Positions 23,401 through 33,099 of a stretch of 64,000 bases of DNA are shown piece after piece. The notes beneath the pieces are model-generated. The model was not told the DNA's origin. It was given only the letters and a program-made list of their open reading frames with translations, and searched no databases. Position 1 is the first letter of the stretch. Every line of letters starts with the position of its first letter. The stretch comes from Sporopachydermia quercuum (Eukaryota > Ascomycota > Sporopachydermiomycetes > Sporopachydermiales > Sporopachydermiaceae). The translations under genes and the position numbers were made by a program. The stretch spans positions 1,426,001 to 1,490,000 of the forward strand of contig BCGN01000001.1 of assembly GCA_001599295.1 (NCBI GenBank), given 5' to 3'.

Positions 23401-23822
23401 ACCCAGTGAAAATCTTACAAATACACCAGTCTGGAATCAAAGCAATGGAAGTTGATACAAAGAACGGAATTCAAATAGTTACAGGTGGTGATGATAATGC
23501 CTTAGCGCTCACCAAGTTCAAATATTCAGATGGTGAACCATGGGATTTGATTTTGGCTGATAAGGTTGAGTCAGCTGCATCATCTACTATATCTGATCTT
23601 GCAAAAACCACTTCTCACAAGAGTGAATTTGTTGTTGTAAGTGTTGACCAAACAATTAGAAAGTGGCAGATTGAAAAAGATAAGCTAAAGCTAATCGGAA
23701 GCTCATATACCACTATTGCTGACACTGGTTGTGTTGATTGTTGCCAAATCGGATCTCAAAAGTTAGCTCTGGTTGGTGGTTCAGGATTCTCAAGTTGGAG
23801 TATCGATGAGGATGAGTTCTAA
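20407..23822 (+). CDS. RTT10: WD40 protein Rtt10/Trm734 (WDR6 family)
   Basis: This large WD-repeat protein is the partner of the tRNA 2'-O-methyltransferase Trm7 for position 34 of the anticodon loop, and is also linked to endosomal recycling in S. cerevisiae. Exons 20407-20677 and 20797-23822 join in phase 1 (intron GTATGT...GCTAAC...CAG, 119 nt) to 1098 residues. The WDR6 pattern is clear: an N-terminal GPVTALKFVP repeat with VGQGNQLKVFSW, then GNGVIACWGGRSL, GHEGSIFNVYISRDGT, SCSDDRSIRLW, GHTARIWDLEF, SEDATAKVWKY, and late repeats RELRSIAMAG, ATGAEDTCIN, HQSGIKAME and VTGGDDNALAL. Length suits the family (about 1000-1100). The gene converges on RTC6. Confidence 0.92.
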
Positions 23823-24034
23823 TTATAACTTTGTATATATATAACGTAGAAATAATTATAGAATAATAATACAGTATCTTCTTTCTTTTATAGAGTCTGT
23901 ATATCTTCTCACTAAGAGCTTCATATGCTCCGCTTTATTATACTATGTACAAGGAAATCACAACCACCTTTCTTCAGTTGACACTACATCGATGACCTCA
24001 GCTTATTTGATAAGTTTGGTAATATGTCTGGTAT

Positions 24035-24399
24035 TTAACCCTGCCTTTGCTTATGTTTTCCATTAGTTTTGCAGTAGACATAGAGTCTTCCCTTTCGTCT
24101 AACAAACTATCAAATAAGTTAGTCAATTATTCAATTGAATCAATATCTTAGATCCTCAAGAACATCCCTCGTTCTTTTCTCTTTCAATTACTTACATAGC
24201 AATCTTTACATCTCTTCCTCAAGGAGGAATATGTTTTGAATCCTCTAGTTGAAGTCAAACCAACGCAAGAGGCTATTTGGCGGGTATGACTTATGCTAAC
24301 TGTAGTAGGTTGGCTCAATCTACTTGCTGAAACCATGGCATTTGATGCCAGGCTTCTGACAACAACTTTGGGTACTTGTGTTCGTAATAATGCAAACAT
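24035..24399 (-). CDS. RTC6: Mitochondrial ribosomal protein bL36m (Rtc6)
   Basis: This is the mitochondrial large-subunit protein bL36m. Exon 1 is 24399-24196 (68 codons) and exon 2 is 24106-24035 (24 codons including stop), separated by an 89-nt phase-0 intron GTAAGT...GACTAAC...GATAG. The 91-residue product has a basic presequence-like N-terminus of about 50 residues, then the bL36 zinc ribbon: CKDC, FVRRKGRLYVYC, KTNGKH and the C-terminal KQRQG. The spacing C-x2-C-x12-C-x5-H matches the zinc ligands of the family. Exon 2 is too short to appear as an ORF; without it the gene looks like an unremarkable 71-codon frame. A competing AG 6 nt further inside exon 2 would break the frame. Confidence 0.93.
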
Positions 24400-25007
24400 T
24401 TCAATACTTCACTCTACCCTCCAAACTGAAAATGGTGCTAACTAAAAGAACCAATAGCAAGTATATAGAAGAAGATCTATTATAATATAATTATATTGTT
24501 CATAGGAGTATCATGCTGTTTTCCTTCTTCACACAGATATTACTGATTAAATTTTGTAGTTTTCTCAAGACCTCAACACAAACAATGTAGACCCTTAGGT
24601 GATTTGGTGCATTTGAAAGAGGGTCTGACTAGGTATGTCCCATCAGTAAATTGTTGAACATCTCGCCCCCTGATATCAGACAGTAGATTTCATTAGATTG
24701 TGTTGGAATGAATACATATATGTAAGTGTAATGAGTGAGTGTTAAGATGTTAGAGAAGCTCAAGCTGACAATTGAATAATAATTGCAAGAACGACCACTA
24801 AGGCAAATACTTAAGAAGCAGAGTCCAGGTTGTAGATAGAAATCTGCATCAAGCTAAATGCTTCAAAAAAGGTCAATTAGTGAAGGAAAATGATAGATGA
24901 GCGCAGTACATTCAATCGAAGACCCCATTGATGAATAGCTGGATGGAGCCGAATATTGAATTATCTTAGGAAGATCATCGAAAGACTGTATTGAATTGTC
25001 GCCCAAG
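24400..25007. promoter_or_regulatory. RTC6-PAN2 divergent upstream region
   Basis: A 608-bp divergent region. Antisense ORFs at 24863-25164 overlap the short first exon of PAN2 and are not supported. No RNA gene seen. Confidence 0.45.
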
Positions 25008-28000
25008 ATGGAACAGTGGCATGAAGTATGTGAAACTGACTCAATTGACATGAAGAAATGCTTGTATCTACGTTAGTAGTTGAATTCATATTAACACATT
25101 TGTATCTCTTTCCTATAGATAGCCGCATTCGCTGCTCGACAATCTGGTGATTACGTTTCACCATATGGAGCAGAAGTCACAAGTCTAATATTTGATTCTT
25201 ATAGTGATCTTTTATGGACCGGTGACGCAGAAGTAAGTTAAAATCTGAGATTCACTCTATTGGGCCATCTGTCATCCTTATATGATGAACTGATATGCGA
25301 TTGGAACAAGCCAACAACATAATGTATCGAACTAACCTATTTTTCTCCAGGGAAGAGTTATCTCATATATAGGCAAATCATTCAGTCCGTATACCAAATT
25401 TAGACCTCGTACGAATGCAACGCTTCAGTTTCTTACTAGTCCTAAAGGTATTGTGTCTATAGGTTACGATTCAGTTACATTATCTAATAGAAGAGGATTT
25501 GCTAAAGTCAATGTACAAGATGAATCATTAAAAGACCTCCGATGTATGTCATTTCTGAGAAATTCGTTCTCCGATGTTTATGTTGCGGGAGGGGGTGGCC
25601 GCATATCATTGGTAGATCTTGATAGAGTTTCTGTTACAACAAAAGTTGAGTATCCTCATATTGCATCTAAGATTGCCAGCTGTAATAGGTATTTAGTAGT
25701 TGGGCGCGATGATGGGATGCTTGATGTACTTGATCCTAGAGTTTTTGGATCTCAAACCGTTAAATCGATTCAAGCACACGGAGGAAAATTATCTGATATG
25801 GATGCCAATGACAATCTTGTTCTAACTTGTGGTATGGCTAGAAGAAACAACTCTACTTACCTCAGAGATCCATTAGTAGGGCTATTTGATTTACGAATGT
25901 TGAAACCATTACCTCCTATCCCATTCTCTGCTGGTCCAGCATTCGTGAGATTATTCCCCAAAATGACTTCCTACTGTGTGGTTGCTTCGGAAACAGGTCA
26001 ACTCCATGTTTTAGATATAATGAATCAAGCAAATGTTATAATATCTCAAATGCCCCTAACTCCTGATCCTACAATTGGAACTGGTATTGCTCAAGGAAGC
26101 TATTTAAAAGGCATGGAAATAAGTCCTAATGGTGAATTCCTTGCTTTCCGTGATGGGTTCAATGTTGTTCATTTATGGGGTAAGGATGAAAAGAAGGATA
26201 TGTGTGTATATCCATCACCACTAGAATATCCTAGTATGCCACAAGAGAATAATCCACCTGTACCAATTAATTCTAATGTTCCTTTAAATTCTGTGGGTAT
26301 GCCTTACTATAAAGAGGCATTACTATCATCATGGCCCTATAATATCAAAGCTAATAGCTTTCAACCAACAAGACAGATCGATCCTCAAATACTGAAATCC
26401 ATGAAGACTGTTGATTTCATAGGCTATGCAGCATACGACCCAAAGAAATATGGCTGTAGAAATCAAGCAATTGACATTAAGAAGTATATTCGTCAGAAAA
26501 CAAAGATCGACGATATTCCCAAGTTCAAGAGTCAGAAGAATAAGTCTAATAATCTAGACGGAAAAGGTAAGCCAGGGTTTAATAATGAAGAGTCTGAATA
26601 TGAATTACTATCTAAAACATTCTTTGGTGATGATTTGCCTTTACTACAAAGAAACAGTATAAGGAAACCAATCGTCAATAGACAAAAAGGTCCTGGGGAT
26701 CTTGATGTGTCTAAAGTATCGTCATCTACCATATCAACAACTAATAACGAAGTCGAAGTGATAGTACCAAGTTCTTATAAGAAGCTAGAAATACTTTATA
26801 GCAGATTTGGGGTTGAGGATTTTGATTTTGATTTCTACAATCAAACTAAGCATTCAGGCTTAGAGACTCATGTTGAAAACTCATATTCCAATTCACTTAT
26901 TCAACTATACAGATTTAGCTCCATTATGTTTAATTACTGTCTCGATCAACTTGTTGAAGAAAACTTAAATGAGAAAAGTCTTTTGACTCAATTAGGCTAT
27001 TTATTCGATATGCTTCTGAAAGGCAATGGAAGACATTGCCGATCAAGCAATTTTCAAAATGTTTTCTGTTCGGTTAGTCAGGCTAAAGCATTAAGGCTAC
27101 TGGACGATGAAGCCGATGAGCAAATTAATAAAACTGAGCTTATTCATTCTTTCAACAGGTTTTTGTTGGATAGACTTGCATATGATGAGAACGCATTTAA
27201 AGGCAATAGTGACCAGTTTGATGCAATATCAGGAATGAAGACTAATTCAATCAGCTACTGTATGACTTGTAAACGACATACTACTAAACAATCAACAATA
27301 TATTCTATTGATTTAACTACGGTGGGTGGTGTTTATAGTACATTTATTTCTCCGACTGATTCGAAAGAAACTGTCACAATTCCAGCATTATCAGAATATT
27401 TGAATACTGCTTTCAACAAAAAGTCAACAACAAGAGGTTGGTGTGAACACTGCAAAAAATATCAAATGTTGTCGCATACTAGAAAAATCAATAACTTACC
27501 TAAATTGCTATCTTGTAACATAAATTTGAGTGACAATGAATTGAATCTATTAAGACTTTCCTCAGATGATGTCTCATGGATACCATTAGAATTTGAAGCA
27601 GGAATAAAGAATGAAGAAGTTGTTGTATTCAATCCTAACCAACATATTAAAGGTATTAATGGACTTAACGAACGATACACTTACGAACTTGTGGGTTATG
27701 TTGCAGAAATAGAAGGAGAAATGGATTCAAAGAGAGATCAGCATCTTATTTCGTTCATTCGTATAAAAGAAGATGATGAAACAGTACAGTTTTATATGTT
27801 CAACGATTTCTTAGTTAAACCAATAAGTGAAGAAGAGGCGCTGAAGCTTGATTTATCGTGGAAAACACCATCAATTTTTGTCTATGAGAGAAAAGACTGT
27901 ATTCCGGAACCATTCCAGATTGAAAAATACAGGGAAAAACTTGATACGTCGATATTGTATCGAGATAATTTGATAGAATCTTTGAGACATCAATGTCAAA

Positions 28001-28704
28001 TTGAATATGAGCTTTTAACAAAAGAAGAGGCACCAAAGCCAGGTACATTGATTGCTATTGATGCTGAATTCGTCTGCACAAGGCTTGAAGAAGCTGAAAT
28101 TCGATCAGATGGCACCAAATCGATTATCAGACCTCGGAAATTAGCTTTGGCCCGTGTATCAGTATTGAGAGCTGATTTAAGTTCTGAAAAGGCTAACAAA
28201 TTCGCAGTTCCTTTTATTGATGATTATATTGCAATAGATATTCCTGTGATTGACTATCTAACAAGTTTTTCTGGTATAGAGCCTGGTGACCTTGATCCTA
28301 ATACAAGTACCAAGTCTTTGGTTTCAATGAACACAGCCTATAGGAGATTATGGTTGTTATTGAATCTTGGATGTGTTTTCATTGGTCATAGTTTGGTCAA
28401 TGATTTCCGAACAATCAATATAATGGTGCCACCATCACAGGTTAGAGATACAGCTGATTTGTTCTACATCAAAAAGTATAAGAGGACTCTATCACTGAAG
28501 TTCTTAACATACATGCTGTTAGATGGTGAGCAAATTCAAATGGGCAATCATGATTCAATTGAAGATGCTAGATCGACTCTAATGATTTATAAGAAGTATT
28601 TGGAGCTAATTCGAAGCGGAGAATTTGAAGATGTGTTGGAAAATATATACTATTTTGGCCAATCTCTTAAGTTCAGGCCACCCCCCACCGCAAAGAAACA
28701 ATGA
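25008..28704 (+). CDS. PAN2: PAN2, catalytic subunit of PAN2-PAN3 deadenylase
   Basis: This poly(A)-specific 3'-exoribonuclease trims mRNA tails in the cytoplasm with Pan3 and poly(A)-binding protein. Three phase-0 exons (25008-25025, 25119-25232, 25351-28704) give 1161 residues. Exon 1 encodes only MEQWHE. The second exon gives the start of the WD40 propeller (GAEVTSLIFDSYSDLLWTGDAE), and exon 3 continues with GRVISYIG. Next come a linker with the TVDFIGYAAYDP block, a catalytically dead ubiquitin-hydrolase-like domain (about 490-800), and the C-terminal DEDDh exonuclease. Its acidic residues are visible as IDAEF (Asp948, Glu950), HSLVNDF (Asp1062), and HDSIEDA (His1111, Asp1116). Intron 2 has CTAAC; intron 1 has a TTAAC about 25 nt from its acceptor, farther than in other introns here. 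Confidence 0.95.
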
Positions 28705-28920
28705 TAGTTGGAAAGGTTTATATTTTCAATCATGAGCATAATAGCGAGCATGGTGACAATAATAGAGCATTTTATAGATTTGTTACTGTAGATGTTGACA
28801 ATAGTTGGTGATCTAATATTTTTATCCCACGTCTGCCGTAAAGTATATACCCTAACTAATGATGTGTGCAATATTGCATAGTTATCACTTGAATTCGCTA
28901 GTATTATAACGTATAATACG

Positions 28921-29517
28921 TTAGTCTTGAAAGGACTTATCTAATATGTAATATGAGGGCTTCAGAGTCCTCCCTGATCTCAACTGAGTATCCATAGGGG
29001 AATGTGATGCGTAAGTGAACCCTTGTTTCACATACCAATTGAATGCAACTTCGTTACCAGAAAACACAGTTAACATCAATGACTTTAAGTCAGGTTTCAG
29101 ACTTTTCTTGATCTCAATTCCGCTTGAATATAATGCATCCATCAGAATCTTGCCAATTGATTTGTTCTGGTATTCACGTGCCAATTGGATTTCATACAAA
29201 TAAATTGTCTCCTGTTCATTTTCTTTGGTAATCATAAAACTAGTAAATCCTGCTAACGATTCTGGCCATTTGCTGGATAACTTTGGGTAAACTAATGTAT
29301 ATACTAATCCCTTATCATTCATTTCAACCAACTTATCCAGCTTCCAATTCTTTCCATATAACGAGGAATAGAGGGATCCAAGGTTATTATCCAAAATGTT
29401 CAAACAACTGCGAAGCTCATTTTCATCTAGTTCTCCTACTGGTTTTACATCAATTTCAAATTGATCATTTAATTTCGTGTTAGAGAACTCGCGTTCGAAA
29501 ACGTTTAGAAACCCCAT
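28921..29517 (-). CDS. NAT4: Histone H4/H2A N-terminal acetyltransferase Nat4 (Naa40)
   Basis: This is a GNAT-fold N-alpha-acetyltransferase of the NatD type, which acetylates the N-terminal serine of histones H4 and H2A. The product has the Naa40 blocks YLYEIQLAREYQ and a divergent acetyl-CoA loop QNKSIGKILMDAL, followed by LMLTVFSGNEVAFNWYVKQGF and PSYYILDK. The open frame continues to 29622 only from a TTG. The first ATG is at 29517, giving 198 residues; S. cerevisiae Nat4 is longer (about 285) and human NAA40 is 237. An unrecognised upstream exon or an abbreviated N-terminus are both possible, so the 5' end is the weak point. The gene converges on PAN2 (216 bp between stops). Confidence 0.85.
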   Translation of the reverse strand: MGFLNVFEREFSNTKLNDQFEIDVKPVGELDENELRSCLNILDNNLGSLYSSLYGKNWKLDKLVEMNDKGLVYTLVYPKLSSKWPESLAGFTSFMITKENEQETIYLYEIQLAREYQNKSIGKILMDALYSSGIEIKKSLKPDLKSLMLTVFSGNEVAFNWYVKQGFTYASHSPMDTQLRSGRTLKPSYYILDKSFQD

Positions 29518-30362
29518 AAGCAGAATAAATCCAAAAGTAATTGTATACTCACAGAGTATATTCTGCGAGATGAGCAATATGATGTAGCAATATTTTCTAT
29601 TTCTATAGCAACTTTCTCTCAACTACGTCCATTCAAAGGTAACGTATTCTCAAGCGGTAAATCTAGTTACTCTGACTCTATAAAAGTAAGAATAAATAGT
29701 TGTATGTTAATGAGTACAGAGAGATAAATTACAGGAAACTTCTGCAGATCATCTTGATATCTTGATAGACAAACTCAGCCTGGACCCTATCGCGATGTGT
29801 ATTGTACTTATTAACTGATTACCTAATATTGAAGCACTTGACACATAACATTAGATCTCATCTCATAAAATAAATCCTCTTCCTTATGCTTCAGGTCTCA
29901 TTTCATATCTTTACCCGGCTGTTCACGGGACTTTCACCTTCCGAATTTAGAACAGTATACAAAAAGAAAAAATTTTTATTATGTATGAGAGGAAAAAATG
30001 GAATAAGGAAAAGATAATGCGATGATTAACAGTAATTAAATGATAGTTACTTCTATCGAGGCAATGAGTTAGACGGTTTTTCTTTATGTTCTGCTACTGT
30101 TTTACACTGATATAGCAGTAGGAAAGTGGCACATCAAAGGTTTGTAACATAAATTTAATCTTTATCTGCCGAATCAGTTATTCCTTTATTGTTACTGTCT
30201 CTGTTTCTTCTTCTAGGTGAGATCACAAGCAATTCTAACAAATAAGAATCGATTTGATTTGATCATAGTGTGCAAATACAAGTGATACACCTGAATATTG
30301 AATCGGCAATCAAGGATTATTGTTGGAATAGATAGGAAAGTGTAGAAGAATTGGAAGTAACG
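29518..30362. promoter_or_regulatory. NAT4-NOG1 upstream region with RRPE and PAC-like elements
   Basis: This 845-bp divergent region contains AAAAATTTTT at 29968-29977, the ribosomal RNA processing element core, and GCGATGA at 30019-30025, the core of the PAC element. Both lie 340-395 bp upstream of the NOG1 ATG. In yeasts this pair marks ribosome-biogenesis genes bound by Stb3 and Dot6/Tod6, which fits NOG1. The site calls are by eye. Confidence 0.55.
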
Positions 30363-32414
30363 ATGCAGCTCTCTTGGAAGGACATTCCGGTTGTTCCAAC
30401 CGCCCCAGAGTAAGTATTTCACAAGTAGACAGCTGCACAGACAGTATAATCTTATGATAGCATGAAAGATTAGAAGAAACTGTTGTTAACAGTTGCTTCA
30501 TGAAACAGATTTACTAACATTGATAATAGTTGTCTGGATATTGTTTTGAACAGAACTCAAAGAAAAACTCCAACAGTTATTCGACCTGGTTTCAAGATTT
30601 CAAGAATCCGAGCATTTTATATGAGAAAGGTCAGATTTACCGCTGACGGATTTTGCGAGAAATTTGAAGAACTTGTTGAAGGATTTCCCAAGATTGACGA
30701 AATTCATCCATTCTACAGAGATTTGATGGATACATTATATGAGAAGAATCATTATAAAATCTCTTTGGCTTCAATCTCTAGAGCCAAGTCATTAATTGAG
30801 CAAGTTTCTCGTGATTATGTTCGTTTATTGAAGTTTGGGCAATCATTGTTTCAATGTAAACAATTAAAGCGTGCAGCTCTTGGTCGTATGGCTACAATCG
30901 TTAAGAAATTAAAAGATCCTTTACAATACTTAGAGCAAGTTAGACAACATTTGGGTCGTCTTCCATCTATTGATCCTAACACTCGTACTTTATTGATCTG
31001 CGGTTATCCAAACGTCGGTAAATCATCATTCTTGAAATGTATTACCAGAGCTGATGTTGATGTTCAACCTTATGCTTTCACAACGAAATCTTTATATGTT
31101 GGTCATTTTGATTACAAATATTTACGTTTCCAAGCTATTGATACTCCAGGTATCTTAGATCGACCTACAGATGAAATGAACAATATTGAAATGCAATCTA
31201 TTTATGCTATTGCTCATATTAGATCAACTGTTTTATATTTTATGGATTTGTCTGAACAGTGTGGGTTTTCTATTGAAGCTCAAGTCAAATTATTCAATTC
31301 TATTAAGCCTCTGTTTGCTAATAAATCAGTCATTGTTGTGATAAACAAAATTGATATTGTTAGACCTGAAGATCTTACTGAAGACAGACAAGAATTATTG
31401 AAAGAAATTACTGAAACTGCTGGTGTTGAGATCATGCAATTATCTTGTCACGAAGAAGAAGGTATTATGGATGTTAGAAACAAAGCTTGTGAGAAGTTAT
31501 TAGCTTCTAGAATTGAACAAAAATTAAAGGGTACTTCAAGAGTGAATAATGTTTTGAACAAGATTCACGTTTCCAAACCTCAACCTCGCGATGATATTGT
31601 TAGAGAACCATATATTCCTGAAGAGATCAAGGCCTTAAAGAAGTACAGTATTGATGATCCTGAAAGAAGAAAATTAGCTAGAGATATTGAGGCAGAAAAT
31701 GGTGGTGCCGGTGTATACAATATCAATCTTAAAGACAAGTATTTGTTGGAAGACGATGAATGGAAAAACGACATTATGCCTGAAATGCTTGATGGTAAGA
31801 ATGTTTATGATTTCTTTGATGCTGACATTGCTGAGAAGTTGAAACAGCTTGAGGAAGAAGAAGAAAGACTTGAAGCAGAAGGATTTTATGAATCTGATGA
31901 AGAAATTGACGATGATGAAGCGCTTGATATCAAAGAGAAAGCTGAGTGGATTCGTAATAAACAAAAGGTAATGAGGAATGCTGCTAGATCCAAGAAGGCT
32001 CTTAAGAATAGGGCGTTGATTCCTAGAAAGCAAACCAAAAAGTCCTTGGCCGAAATGGAAGATCATCTGGAGTCTATCGGTGCATCTACATCTATCGTTG
32101 AAAAGAAACGGAAAGCCGCTGTACTTAAAAGAAGAACAAGAGCCAGTGGTGCTGATGTTGTTATGGATGAATCTACTGAAGCTGAATCAACTCTTAGTGG
32201 TAATGCTGTTGTACCTAAGTATCAAGCCAATAAATACACTAATGGTGTAAGTGATGAAAATATGAGAAGCAGATCAGAAAGATTGAAGAAGATATCTCAA
32301 AGGGAACGTAATAGAAATGCTAGAGTTGGTGAAGCTGATCGTCATCAAACTGTAGCTCTTCCAAAACATTTGTTTTCAGGTAAACGGAAAATGGGTACTA
32401 ATGATTTCCGTTAG
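30363..32414 (+). CDS. NOG1: Nucleolar GTPase Nog1, 60S biogenesis factor
   Basis: Essential Obg/Era-type GTPase that binds pre-60S particles in the nucleolus and leaves in the cytoplasm together with Rlp24. Exons 30363-30409 and 30530-32414 join at phase 2 to 643 residues. Exon 1 encodes MQLSWKDIPVVPTAP, matching the known Nog1 start, and exon 2 resumes with LDIVLNRTQRKTP. A four-helix N-terminal region precedes the G domain: G1 GYPNVGKSS (174-182), G3 DTPG, G4 NKID. The NOG-C block KLARDIEAENGGAGV and the tail FSGKRKMGTNDFR are intact. The CTG at 31311-31313 sits at the invariant Leu of IKPLFANKS, so CUG reads as leucine. Intron: GTAAGT, TACTAAC, then TAG. Confidence 0.97.
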
Positions 32415-33099
32415 ATTGGGGGTTTTTTGTTATATTGTTTAGTATTTCTTTACATATCTTATAATGGTTCTTTCTTTATCTTTTACATCAATTTTGTCTT
32501 CATTTGCATATAGTCTTCATGTTGTTTGACATTGGGAAGATTGATTGTTTGTCATATCTTCTTTATTCGCTCTTGTATTATGTGAAAGTTTTACAATTAT
32601 ATCTCGGTTTGGCACCATATATTTTGTTAATACTTACTAGACTTGAATTTGTAAGAATAATCAAAGCTAAAGCACATCTCAGTTAACACAAAATAGTACT
32701 ATTTGTGTATTTGTAGTATTTACACATATAAGAGAGAAGAATCAAATCATATAGTACAAGATCTATTGCACAGGCGAAAAAAATACATACACATATATAC
32801 ATTGACTTGAAGAACTGAAGTATAACATTATTCAAGTTCATTCCTAAATACCAATAATTGAATAGACACAGTCTCATCAATAACGGTATAGATATTAATT
32901 ATTTTTGACATGTTTTTGGCAGTCGTTTTAATTTGCTTTGGAAGTGAGTTCTAACAACTTTTTTGAACTGAGGGTCTTCCTGATCCATAATTTGATGTCC
33001 AAGACGTTATGTATGGTCATTTATTAGATAAAGGTAACAGTGGCTAAACTTATTCTATCAGCAGCCGGTATTAATCGTTGAAGGTACAGTTAGCACTTA
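32415..33099. other. NOG1-EPL1 convergent 3' region
   Basis: 685 bp between convergent stop codons, AT-rich with TATATA repeats near 32740-32810 suited to 3'-end formation. ORFs of 60-65 codons here show no support. Confidence 0.5.
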
